Shown piece after piece: positions 9,537-20,879 of a stretch of DNA of 64,000 nucleotides; position 1 is the first letter of the stretch, and the number at the start of each line of letters is the position of its first letter. The DNA lies in the NCBI GenBank assembly GCA_954871525.1, contig OX940863.1:2890001-2954000 (forward strand). The letters run 5' to 3'. A program made the position numbers and the translations under genes. The notes beneath the pieces were generated by a model. That model made no database searches. It was not told the DNA's origin and was given only the letters and a program-made list of their open reading frames with translations. This stretch comes from Parietaria judaica (lineage: Eukaryota > Streptophyta > Magnoliopsida > Rosales > Urticaceae).

Positions 9537-11244
9537 ATGGTAACTCTCCATTTCCATTTCCATTTCCAATTTCGATTCGAATTCGATGTCTTGTTAGGGT
9601 TCTTCACCTTAGTTTTTTTTTTTGAGTTGTAAATACTTCCATGAAGGCTTTCCTTTCCTTTACTTACTTCCGACTCTGAGCTACACCTTTCTTCGACTCC
9701 CTCCGATCAATATATGCGTTGCTTGGATGATCGAGAAATTGGGTATTTGAATATTGGTATTTTGGACAAGACCCAATTCGTTATTTTTTTTTATTTTTTT
9801 TATTTTGTGTTTCAGCCAAGATTCAGGAGGTTGATAATTAGGTTTTGTTTGCAGAAATGTTTAATTGGGTTTTACCTTATTAAAGCATTGCAGCTCAAGT
9901 TTATGATATTATGCCTATCTTAATTCAAGAGGTTGATGAAGCTTTCATGATTAGCCAAGATTGAAGAGGTTGATGAAGCTTTCATGATTAGGGTTTGAAT
10001 TCGGATCTTTTGTTTAGCGTGATCTTAACTCCGATTCTCTGTAACAATGTTTAGTATACATTTAGATTTAGGATTATTTGAACTTGGTGCTTTGAGCTAC
10101 GCTTACTTTTACATATGAACATATATATATATATATATATAATAGACCGTACTAGGTTCATCGTAATAGAGACCAATGAAGATATAATTCTTGGAATGGG
10201 TGGTATTATGAACTTATATTATATTTAATAGTAAGGGTTTTTTCGTAAAAATCATAGGCGGATCCAGAATTGGAAGCAATCAGACAAAGAAGAATGCAGG
10301 AGCTTATGGCTCAGCATGGCATGGTGAGACTTTAGCTCGTTGTGGTTGCTTTCATAATTTATATCAATGACTTTCCTTTAAACAGTTGATATAAGACATC
10401 GTGATGTTTTCGTGCTGATGTTTCCATTAACGTTAAACAGGGAAGTCAACAAAACCCGGAGCAGCAGAAAGCACAGGATGATGCCAAGAGGTTAGTTATT
10501 TCGTAGCACATTGCTTTTGGCTGAGATATTTCGATTGATTTATATGATTGCGTAATTAGAGAGGCGGACGAACGAAGGCAGATGATGCTTAGTCAAATTT
10601 TATCAGCGGAAGCACGTGAGAGAAGTAAGCTCGGTACCTTCTCAAATTAAGTTTTCTGTATCGTGATACAAAATATTTTGAAATTTGATTTATATATTGC
10701 TTCAGTGCACTGTTAAATATCTTCGAGTCAATTCTCTATCAACTTGCGAGTCCATAGTTAGAATGAACCATCACATGGCGTTTTATACATTCTGCTATGC
10801 TCTAAACTCGTTGTTTTCCCAATTTATTAAGTCATGCTCATTTAACGCAACGATACAAATACAGTTGCTCGCATTGCCTTGGTGAAACCCGAGAAGGCAA
10901 GGGGCGTTGAAGATGTCATACTGAGAGCTGCTCAAATGGGTCAGATTGTTGAAAAGGTGAGAACATAAGGCGGGTTTTTCGGGTGAATTTTCTATTTGAT
11001 AATTAATAAGCAAACTAAGCAAGTTTGTTGATTTCGGATATGCAGGTTTCTGAAGAAAAACTCATATCATTGTTGGAACAAATCAACACTCAAACAACTA
11101 AACAGACCAAAGTTACCGTGAGTGATTAACAAATCGCTGTCTTTAGTAAATTAATATTATTAAATCATTTTGTATCGTCTTTTCACCACTGCATATTGTT
11201 TACAGATTCAAAGGCGTCGGAGTGTTCTTGAGGACGACGATTGA
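9537..11244 (+). CDS. PDCD5/TFAR19-family DNA-binding protein, 7 exons
   Basis: Plant homologue of programmed cell death protein 5, a small nuclear/cytosolic helical-bundle protein with reported nucleic-acid and chaperone-partner binding; its role in plants is unclear. Exons: 9537-9539, 10258-10323, 10441-10490, 10560-10624, 10865-10956, 11046-11117 and 11206-11244. They sum to 387 nt, 128 residues, close to the family length. The product reads MADPELEAIRQRRMQELMAQ at the N terminus, then a Gln-rich linker, RQMMLSQILSAEARERIARI, VKPEKARGVEDVILRAAQMG, and ends RRRSVLEDDD. As in zeta-COP, the first coding exon is only ATG (donor GTAACT), followed by a 718-bp intron. It matches the At1g29850 type. 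Confidence 0.95.
9927..9991 (+). repeat. Exact 28-bp direct repeat in PDCD5 intron 1
   Basis: Bases 9927-9954 are repeated exactly at 9964-9991 with a 9-base spacer (period 37). This is a simple local duplication within the first intron; no function is implied. Confidence 0.85.
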
Positions 11245-11951
11245 GTGATTTTTATGTGCCGGCTGGTACAGGTGTGACTAGTTATTACCGACTACAATAT
11301 GCTTTGATTGTGCATTTACGAATTGAAAGGCGAGTATGTTGAGCTGCTAAACATGTTTCATATTGTTTTCCGAACGTAATCTGGTTATTGCTAATCTGGA
11401 TTCTGCATTTCTATGCCGGTTTTTGTTTATTTCTTGTAATCTACACTAATAAAATCACCAGACAGTTGCTTAATAATGAAGACGAGAAGTAAAGCAAAGA
11501 AAAGAAAGTACGCTAAATGACATGATTTTGAAAAACGACACAATCTTGAAAACGACAACAGTTTCAAGAAGGCAAACTTGTCAACGGAAATCCAAACAGA
11601 AACTCAACCCAATACTACTTGGGTTGGAGACTTGGAGCCTTGGAGTTGGAGGGTGTCAATTGTCACAGATTATTAAAATAGAACTGTTTTGGCTCTGAAA
11701 TCTAAATCTTACATCTTTTGTACTTGGAAATTTATGTTTTATTTAGATTGCATTTTAAAAGTCCAAATACATTTAGTGTTTAATCTGGTTAATGACCCTG
11801 ATTAAGCCCGAATATTTAAAATTCATGTTATTTTCAAAGATATTTAATTAAGCATAGTTCTTTGAAGGACTTATTGAGTCTACTCAGGTTCAGTACGTAG
11901 AAAATAACAATCAATTCAACTAGAATTCATTAATAATATATATCAATTAAT
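11245..11951. other. 3' flank of PDCD5
   Basis: It holds the 3' UTR (to roughly 11,460), then two AAACGACA octamers at 11533-11540 and about 11549-11556, then featureless AT-rich DNA up to the foldback element. Confidence 0.5.
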
Positions 11952-13074
11952 TTAAGGGTTAATTGTGGCAAAAGACTCAATTTTTGGTCAAATTCTCTCC
12001 CGTGTACCTAACTTTCATAAATGACGGCAATAATACCCAAACTCAGTGTTTGGGAGTTGACCAAAGAAATTTGTCCATGTGGCTATTAGCCTTTGCCTCA
12101 TGGCACTTGGTCACCACGTAGCATGCCACGTAATTATCATTTTTAATAATTTTAAAAAAATATTATTTTTAAATTTTAAATTTTAAATTTTTTATTTTTA
12201 AATAAAATTATTTTTCAATAAATATTCATTATTGGTTATTATTATTGAATGTAATTATTCATTTTAGAAAAGTGGGTCAAACGAAATAAATAAAGAAAAA
12301 ATCACCGTTCACGGTTTACTCTAGCTCCGCCTCCGATCCGGTTCACAAGTGGAATGAAATTGCTTAACATGTTTAATAATAATAACCAATAATCATATGA
12401 TTATTTAATGATTTTTTTAAAAGAATAATATATAAAAAAAACATATTAAACAATTATTATTATAAAATGCAAACACAAAAAAAAAAAAAAATCATTCAAA
12501 CAAATAAAAATAAATTTTCGTTAAATATAAATATGACTACTATTTTTTTAATAAGTGGCGTGTATTTAATTATGTCTTTACTTTTTGAACAATATGTATT
12601 TGTTTATTGGTTATTATTATTAAACATATTAAACAATTTTATTTGACGCGTGAACCGGATCGGAAACGGAGTTCAAGTGAACCGTTAACGGTGATTTTTA
12701 TTTCGTTCTACCCACTTTCTTAAAAACAATTATTTATAACTAATAATGAATAAATATTCATTATTAAAAAAAATATTCATAAAAAAATATTTATAAATAT
12801 TCATTATTTGTTATTATTGGAAAAAAAATTAAAAAACATAAAAAAATATATAAAATTTTAAATTATTAAAAAATAATAATAATTACGTGGCATGTCACTT
12901 GGGGCCCAAGTGCCAAAGCATGCCATGTGGCAAAGGCTAATAGTCACATGGACAGATTTCCTCGGTCAACTCCCAAACACTGAGTTTGGGTACTATTGCC
13001 GCCATTTATGGTAGATGAGTACACGGGAGAGAATTTGACCAAAAATTAGGTCTTTTGCCGCAATTAACCCTTAA
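11952..13074. mobile_element. Foldback/Mutator-like non-autonomous element, near-palindromic, 1.1 kb
   Basis: Both ends read AAGGGTTAATTG...CAATTAACCCTT. The left arm (about 11952-12350) and right arm (about 12650-13074) are diverged inverted copies along most of their length: TTTGACCAAAAATT, CCCAAACTCAGTGTTTGGG and CCATGTGGC motifs appear mirrored, as does an inner block around CCGATCCGGTTC. The AT-only centre also repeats in mirrored form. There is no transposase frame. Long TIRs without coding capacity fit a Mutator-like MITE or foldback element. An exact 9-bp target duplication could not be read because the flanks are AATT-rich. Confidence 0.8.
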
Positions 13075-14722
13075 TTTAATTTATAATTTCAAAACATAAA
13101 AATAAAAGAATAAAAAATTTGGAGACCATTCTTTGCTTTAAAACCCTGTTTTAACATCATATAGTTTACTTAAAGCCATAATTAAAAGCTTAAGGAATCA
13201 ATTAAGAATTTATTTAAAAATCATTTATAAAAAAATGTTAACAACTAAGCAACCAAAGGTGAATCGTATTGATTAAGAGTTTAGGCATGTGAGGCAAATA
13301 ATAGAAAGCTTTAAAATAATAATGAAATAATTAATAAAAAATAAAGCTTAGATTTAATTTTATATTATTATTGCCTTGTTTTGACTTGGCATTTTCTTGA
13401 TACATTGTTCTGTTTTCCTTCCTAATTTAATGTGAGAAAAAGACTCAAAGACCTTTACAATGACACGTAAGCAAAATGTCAAGCAAATGAAGATGGGAAT
13501 GTGAAACGTTGTCGTTTTAATGATTCTGATTAGGCCAACTTGTCATAGTTCAATTATTTGTTTCTCTCTAAGTGGGAGAGTCTAGTTTGTACGAAAATAA
13601 ATAAATAAAATAATGAGATCCAATCTCCACTTGACGTGTACTATGAAATATGAATGAATATTATCCACTACCATTTCAAGGCCAAATTGACGCAAACAAG
13701 ACCATCCAAATCATGGAGTAATTGACTGATGAGGAGCAATTAATGTTGGGAATTTATGTAGCTGATTTTTTGTGTCCTATTACTCTAGTAAATAAAAAAG
13801 AGATTAATATATTTGATACAAATTACAAATGGCCCTTGATCTTCACCAATTGATGCATTTTGTCTCAAACTTGCAATATTTACTGATCATGCACCCGTTT
13901 GGACACTGCGGGTTGGACCCTGCACCCGAGTGTGGGCGGGTAGACCTATTTTTTTTTTTTTTTCAATTAAAATATGAAATAATTTATTAAAAAATTTCCG
14001 TCCCTAGTGAGCGAGCGAACAAGCAACTCCTGGGATCCAGGCAAGGGGCCTAAACATGAAACGGGTAGCCCAAGAGATCCAGGCACAAGCTACCCGCTGC
14101 CGTCACAGTTAGGCAAATTTGTGTATACGAGGAAAATATTACTACTAAAAATCAAAATATGATGGTCAAAGTGTTGGTCAATTACTCAAATAGAATGGAG
14201 AGTTATATCTAATACGTATGTTAATGAAAGTGAAACTAATGGAAAGAAAAAATACGTTTCAATGTTAAGAAATTGAGTGATTATATATATATACACACAC
14301 AGACACATTATATAGATAAATAAATTAGATAAAATCCAAACAAAAATGCAGAGCAAAGCAATTGTGTTTTACGAGAGATTTTAATAATTAGTTAGTAATT
14401 CCCGCAAAGCGATCTTGGAAGTTGTGCTTCACTTTGACCCCACGCGCTTCATTCCACGCGCTTCACAGCAGCAACTATATCCCCCCGAACAGAACACTAC
14501 AATTAGTAATCCAATCGCACAGAATCACATAAATAAAATAAAAATAATTAAAATTAAAATAAATAAAAAAAAACAGATTCTCCCTTCTTCTTCTTCTCCG
14601 ACGCCCCTTCTCTCTCCTCTGTAACTTCTCTCTCGGAATTATCGTATTTCAATCAGTTTCATTGATGTGAACAAAAAAGTTCGAAGCTTTCTTCGAAACG
14701 CCGTCGTTTCGCGTTCGTTGAA
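13075..14722. other. Intergenic region and leader of the two-pore channel gene
   Basis: AT-rich. It contains the possible retroposon at 13945-14110 and short TA/CA runs at 14283-14300. The last 150 bases are a pyrimidine-rich leader (TTCTTCTTCTTCTCCG) of the channel gene. Nothing else is recognised. Confidence 0.5.
13945..14110 (-). mobile_element. Possible non-LTR retroposon 3' end with poly(A), minus strand
   Basis: On the minus strand, a GC-rich segment (about 14110-14000) runs into AATTTTTTAATAAATTATTT and then a run of about 17 A ending near 13951. Such an end is typical of a truncated LINE or SINE insertion. No coding part is kept and no target duplication was confirmed. Confidence 0.3.
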
Positions 14723-17125
14723 ATGGAGAAGGAGCCTCTGCTTCCGTACCTGAGCCCCAGGAGACGGAACTCGCCGTTACCGTCGCAGCTCCTCCCTCTG
14801 CCGGAGCACGACGAGGTATCCCTGCCGTTAACGCCGTCGGAGCTCAAGGACCGCCTCATCTTCGGCCCTTCTTCCTCGCCGCAGGAGTCTTCTCCGATCG
14901 TCGAGGCCCTAACCCTAACCCTAAGCTCGCCCAGGCCCTCGGCTTCTTCGTCGTCGTCGTCCTCCTCCTCGCCCTTCGACCAGAACCAGTCATGGCTGGT
15001 CGACCCGAACTACCCGCGCTTCGCAAGGACCAACCTCCACCGCTCCAAGACCGCGCCGGCCATGGCCGTCATCAACGAGCTCGTCCACGCCACCGGCGCC
15101 GACCCCAAGCCCCAGCTCGGCTCGCAGGCGATCGTCAGGCAAGGCTTCGTCCTCCTCCTCGTGTACCTGACCGTCGGCGTTCTGATTTACTGGCTCAATC
15201 GGCACGATTTCGTGGCGCACGAGACGCACCCGGTCGTCGACGCGCTCTACTTCTGCATCGTGACGATGTGCACGATCGGCTACGGCGACATCACGCCGAA
15301 CAGCACGGCGACGAAGCTCTTCTCGATTCTGTTCGTGCTCGTCGGGTTCGGTTTCGTTGACATCCTGCTCAGCGGCATGGTCAGCTACGTGCTCGATCTG
15401 CAAGAGGGGTATTTGCTCCGAGGCGTGAAAGGCGTCGGAGAGAAGAAGGATCAAAAGCGGAATTTCATAATCGACGTGAAGAAGGGGAGGATGAGGATCA
15501 GATTGAAGGTGGGCTTGGCATTGGGCGTCGTTGTGCTCTGCATCGGCGTTGGCGTCACAGTTATGCACTTCGTTGAGAATCTCGGGTGGTTGGACTCGTT
15601 CTACCTCTCGGTTATGTCGGTGACGACAGTCGGGTACGGTGACAGGGCGTTCAAGTCCATGACTGGCAGGATTTTCGCGTCGGCTTGGCTGCTGGTGTCC
15701 ACGCTTGCGGTGGCAAGGGCGTTTCTGTATCTGGCTGAGGCTAGAGTGGATAAGCGCCATCGGAAAATGGCGAAGTGGGTTTTGGGCCACGACATGACGG
15801 TGTCGGAGTTTCTCGCTGCTGATATCGACAACAATGGGTTCGTAAGGTATGTGTCTATTGCTGAGATTTAATTGGTAATATGCTCATATGGAGTTAGTTT
15901 GATTACTTGAATGATTTGCAGTTAGCTCGCTTCGGTTCGTGGTTTTGCTTGAATGAAATCGAAGCATAGTTTATAGAATTAGCCCGGTTTCTGAAACTAG
16001 TATAATAGTTTTCCTTGGCAATGAGAAAGTGTGTAGTTTGTACTGTGAAATTGTTCAACATTATGTGCATTTCTAGAACTTTAGGTGCTTAAACAATCTG
16101 TTTGTGTTTTTCGGTAGTTTCAAAACTGTCTGTCGCAGTCGGCATTAGGTTGCATCCGATTGTATTGATTTTGTGCTGATCAAATGGAATCATTGCTTGA
16201 ATGATTTGCAGTTAGTGTTGCTTGCTTCGGTTCGGGATTTTGTTCGAATGAAATCGGAACACATTTTATAGAATTAGCCCGGTTTCTGAAACTAGTTTTC
16301 TTTGGCAACGAGAAAGTATGTAGTTTATACTGTCAAATTGTTCAACATTTTTTGCATTGCCAGAACTTTAGGTGCTTAAACAATCTTGTCACGTTTTTCG
16401 GTAGTTTCATGACTGTCCATCGCGGTCTGCCTTAGGTTGCATCAGATTGTATTGATTTTTGTGTTCATTAAATGGAATCATAACTTGTATTGGAGGTTAT
16501 GATTCTGTTGAAATGGATCTATTTAGTAATGAATAAGGTGTTGAAGATGTATATTAGAGCTTAAACCCGGTGCTAGTTGTTCAGGTATTAAATGAGGTGA
16601 AATTAACCTGTGATTCTTTAGATCTACGCCGGTCTTTCCGTATCTGTTCATGATATTTAAAGCTGGGAATGTATATAGTATTATTAATGTCAATGTTGAA
16701 TATAAGCCATTTAAAGCTGTTTTGAATAGCTGAAACCAATGCCCCGTTTCGTCTTTTGGGCAGGAAACATAGATTGATAGCCGGTTTTCAGTTCCCTCGG
16801 TACTTAAAAAGTGTGTTTATTTGGCTCGCTTCTTGATTTATTAATCAGTAGAGTAGATATTCTTCGTTTGAACTTAATTAAATTTAGTCTACGAGAGCTG
16901 TTAATCTCTACGAACTTCCGTTTCATTTGAATCCGGCTAACTTTGTCGGGTTGTTCTTCACTTGTCTGTCTGTGTAGCAAATCCGAATACGTGATCTACA
17001 AACTAAAGGAGATGGGAAAGGTATCGGAGAAAGACATCATGTTGGTCTGCAATAAGTTCGACATGTTAGATTCCGGGAAATGCGGAAAGATAACCCTTGG
17101 AGATCTCATGGAGAGTCATCACTGA
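14723..17125 (+). CDS. TPK: Tandem-pore potassium channel, TPK5/TPK3-like, 2 exons
   Basis: K+-selective channel of an internal membrane (vacuole or, for some members, thylakoid). Exons 14723-15846 and 16978-17125 give 423 residues. Order: Ser-rich cytosolic N terminus with RSKTAP at 107-112, which fits a mode-I 14-3-3 site; TM1 about 138-157; pore 1 TMCTIGYGD (GYGD 186-189); TM2 about 198-222; linker; TM3 about 262-282; pore 2 SVTTVGYGD (304-307); TM4 about 318-338. The C-terminal tail carries a canonical EF-hand loop DIDNNGFVSKSE (367-378) and a second, degenerate loop (DSGKCGKITLGD). The only intron interrupts the first EF-hand loop at its ninth position. The strong Ser codon run (74-83) is encoded by TCG/TCC repeats. 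It neighbours the WRKY gene, as TPK2/WRKY8 and TPK3/WRKY28 do in Arabidopsis. Confidence 0.95.
15906..16480 (+). repeat. Tandem duplication of about 290 bp inside the TPK intron
   Basis: Copy 1 (about 15906-16195) and copy 2 (about 16196-16480) share long matching runs, for example TGAATGATTTGCAGTTAG, TAGAATTAGCCCGGTTTCTG and AACTTTAGGTGCTTAAACAA. They differ by scattered substitutions and small indels. Both lie within intron 1 and do not touch the splice sites. Confidence 0.9.
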
Positions 17126-18762
17126 ATATACACGCAATATCACTCCGGTTTTGTTTCCAAAATGAGATGGTTAGGGAATTCTTTCATTGAAAATTTTGAT
17201 AAAATCATTTTTTGAGTTCATCTTTCTGCAGAAAAAAGTTGGACTCTGTTATTGTGCAAGCCTTTCGTTCTCTGTAAATGGCTGTAAATATTCTTTAAAT
17301 TATGCTGAGGCCATTGATGTCTCTCTTTGAGCATCATTAGTGCTATTCATCTTCTCACTGTTATCTTGGTCTATATTTATACACGTGTTATATATCACAA
17401 ACTTATCAAATGCCAAAACAAAAAACGACGATATTTATACAAACGACACATTTCCTGTGCAATACAAGTAAGTTATGTTTTGTTGTCGTTTGACATTATC
17501 TTACATTGCAACGTAAGATATGGTTGGTGTCGTTCTTCTTTTATTTTTTATTATTCTTATTTAAAATGAAAAAAAAAACTTTACGATTATAACTATAACA
17601 CGTACTAATTTTATGCCTAAAGCGAGTATATTAAATAAAAAGAAAATGTATGCATGTTATACGAGTAATCCTTGAAAAATTATGAAGAGAACAATTTCTG
17701 TATACAACTCAATATATGCATAGTTTAATGATTTTCACGAGAATAAATTATTTTCTGGAAATTAGAACATTTTCTACAAATATCTATTCTTACTCGAGTA
17801 AAACCAAAGCATATCACTAAAGATTAATCTCATACATAAACTATAGCTATAAAACACAACCAACTATAAAAATAAAAATAAATCTCATAAAGACTAGTGA
17901 TGAAAATCTAAACGGCTATAAGGTTAGCTTTGAGCTTATTCCTTGACAGGGCTAGCTTTGAGATTATCGTATTTTGTCAGGGTCCGAAGCGCTAACTTTG
18001 CTCGCCTATGACTAGGGCTGCTACTTTGGTATATAAAGTTCAAAAGCCTCGTGATACTAAAAAAAGAAATTAAAACTAGCACTAATCGATTAAAAAAGAA
18101 GAATTAGAAAACTCCTTTAAGCTAATCAGGACATTTTTTACGCAATAAAATCGATCATTTCGCAAACGTGGGGTTCTCAGCCACGAAAAGAATAAAATCC
18201 TCAAGACTAATTACATTTTCTATCTTTTTTATTTATGTTTTAATCATTATTTTTGTGACACAACTATTGAGTTATGATGAGTAAATAAATCAGTCAATCT
18301 TCTTAACATGATAGTTGAAAGAAAACTTGATTGCAGCCAAAATAAGCGCTTCCGAACTTTGAAATCAAACTTCCTAGATATCTTCAGTGAAGTTTGACCA
18401 TATATAAAAAAGTAGCCCTTAAATTGGGTTGATACATATATATGTGTGTGTATATATATATATATATATCAAATATGTCCTATTGTTTTACATGGTTTCA
18501 ACAATCAAGAAACTTGAGCATTACGATGAGATCAATCCCTTTGTATCAACCAAAACTCAAAAGAAACCTTTGAATGAAAAGTAAGCTAAGACCATCTTGC
18601 TTTGCCTTCTAAAGAAAGTTGCTTTTATAAATTGTCCTCTCTGATTACGTATCTTCATGGAATATGATAAAATCCACACTCATATTGAAAAATTTATTAA
18701 AAAAAAAAGGTTATGAAAATTAGTGCATATATAACAAGTCACCAGCTGAAGAAACGTGACAA

Positions 18763-18856
18763 ATGTTTTGAATTCTTCAAGCAAGTAGACAGTCTTTCAG
18801 TGATCTTGACTTGGAGAGCAAAGACTGTCTCTTGCAAGATTCTAGAGACATCGATC
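18763..18856. other. Short imperfect hairpin, possible small-RNA precursor
   Basis: GCAAGTAGACAGTCTTT (18781-18797) pairs with AAAGACTGTCTCTTGC (18820-18835) with one bulged base. Weaker pairing extends outward (CTTCAA/TTGCAAG and GAATTC/TAGAAT), leaving a 22-base loop. Size and shape fit a small hairpin RNA or a tiny MITE remnant. No known miRNA sequence was recognised and there is no evidence of transcription. Confidence 0.35.
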
Positions 18857-20327
18857 TTATTATTACACCAAGGAAAACAAAATGAATTAAAAAGAAAAGA
18901 CTAAAGAATGTTATTATATATATCTATATAAATATTGTTACTATAATATATATATATATATTGTTGTATGTCGAATACAAAATAGTAATAAATCGAGAAA
19001 ATGATACAAGAATTTTATGTGGAATGGAGATCGAATTTGTAAAGAAAGTCAGCATCAAAATAGAAAAATATACGGGCTAATTACTGAAAGAAGTCGTCTA
19101 GGTTTAATTCATCCTAAATCGCTAATACGCTAATTACTTATAAGCCCTAATTCGAAAGGTCTATATACATGCTTAAGTTAGGGTGGTTTATCGATGGTCT
19201 ATCGCCGATATATCTTTTATCCAAACCCTATCAATAAAATATCGTAATTAATATTGGGGCAATCCCTCTTAATATAAATACGTTGCACGACGAGCTTAAG
19301 TGGGAATGGCCACGAAAAAAAAACGAATTAGGGTTACAAATTCTCATATACTAGATATATTTATATATGATTTGTAAAGTGGCAGTCTAGTGAGCTTATT
19401 GGGATTGAAAGCTTATGACTTGATCAAACAAAATGATAAAATTACTAGTTGGTAAGTAATGGTCTTTTCTTCTTTAACCTATCCAATCTTATAATAATTA
19501 GTTTATAAGAATATTAATGGTGGGGAAATATGCATTAGAAAATTCAAAGTGAAGAAAGAAAAGTGAAAAAGAAAGCCTCAGTTGTTAGAACCAGTCAAGT
19601 GGATTATTGACTTCTTAAAGAATCTAAGCAAGAAGCCATTTTTCACACTCAGTGTTGTAGCTTCATGTTATCTCTTTGCTTATTTAATTTGCTCCCTATA
19701 ATTAATATACATATATATATAGGAACATTCCAAGTGGAGTTGATGGTGAATTGTTGACTTTCTCTTCCAAGTCAATAATAGAAAATGAATATCAAGGTTT
19801 TGTTGATGGGGATTGATCATGATTATTGGGTTTATTTTATTTTCTTTTAATTTCATGAAAACTCACTAGAAAAGGGAAAAAAAAAAGTTACAAATTGAAA
19901 TAAATTGTTACACTATTTTTTTTATCCAATGGAAATCAAATTTGAAAGTTGATATGATCTGTGCACTTTCTCTTCAGATTTTGGTCTTAATTTTTTTCTC
20001 ATGATTCAAAAGAAAAAGAGAATATTTTGTGGGGTGTTATATGTAAGTTTTTTAAGAATTGCCTGGGTCTTCTGCACATAACTTTATGACTGAATGATTA
20101 TTAAAATTGTGTCTGTTTGAAGGTGTAAACTCTCATGCAGTCATGGGATACTGGCTTGAGAGTTGAGCATGTTTGACCAAGCATACTCTAATCTAATCTC
20201 TTCTCAACAATAATGGAGCCTTTTGACTTTTTGAATATTCAGAGGGCACCATTAATAATATATATAAACAAAACTGCCTCATTACTTGACTAATTCTCTC
20301 TTCCTGTTTTATGCCACATATAGACAT

Positions 20328-20361
<34 letters not shown>

Positions 20362-20820
20362 ATTAGGCCAGGAGTGACAATTTAAGCTTGGACGCTACAC
20401 ATGACAAGAAATAAATAGGCTTAGAACGATTTTAAATGAATCTATATATGCCTAATCGTCACAAACACGGTTAGTATAATAATAAATAAATAAAAACAAT
20501 TCAAACGCAACACGAAACATGATTTTTCATTGTTGATTGAGTTCAATCTTTACAAAAACAGACACTCCTTAAAAAAATATTACTATTAGCGCACACATTA
20601 AATAAAAATCTAATGAAAACAACAAATTTCAATCCCGATTTTTTTGTCAAGTATTGAATTTTTGCTTTCAAAGGTTTTTAGTTGTAATTAACAAGAGAGT
20701 CTCGACTTGGTTCGTGACACTTACTTGGCTATTGCCAACAATTATTCAATATGGAGTATTCTTTCTTCTTGAGCCACATCTTCTAACAGGATTCAGAGGG
20801 TTTGACGAGTCTCGTTTGTT

Positions 20821-20829
20821 TGTTTGTTT

Positions 20830-20875
<46 letters not shown>
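20821..20875. repeat. (GTTT)n(TA)n microsatellite
   Basis: Three GTTT units followed by about 21 TA units (20833-20875). Confidence 0.95.

Positions 20876-20879
<4 letters not shown>

Noticed and set aside
14990..15790. 266-codon minus-strand open frame opposite TPK exon 1
   Set aside because: GC-driven antisense frame; the sense strand encodes a complete channel.
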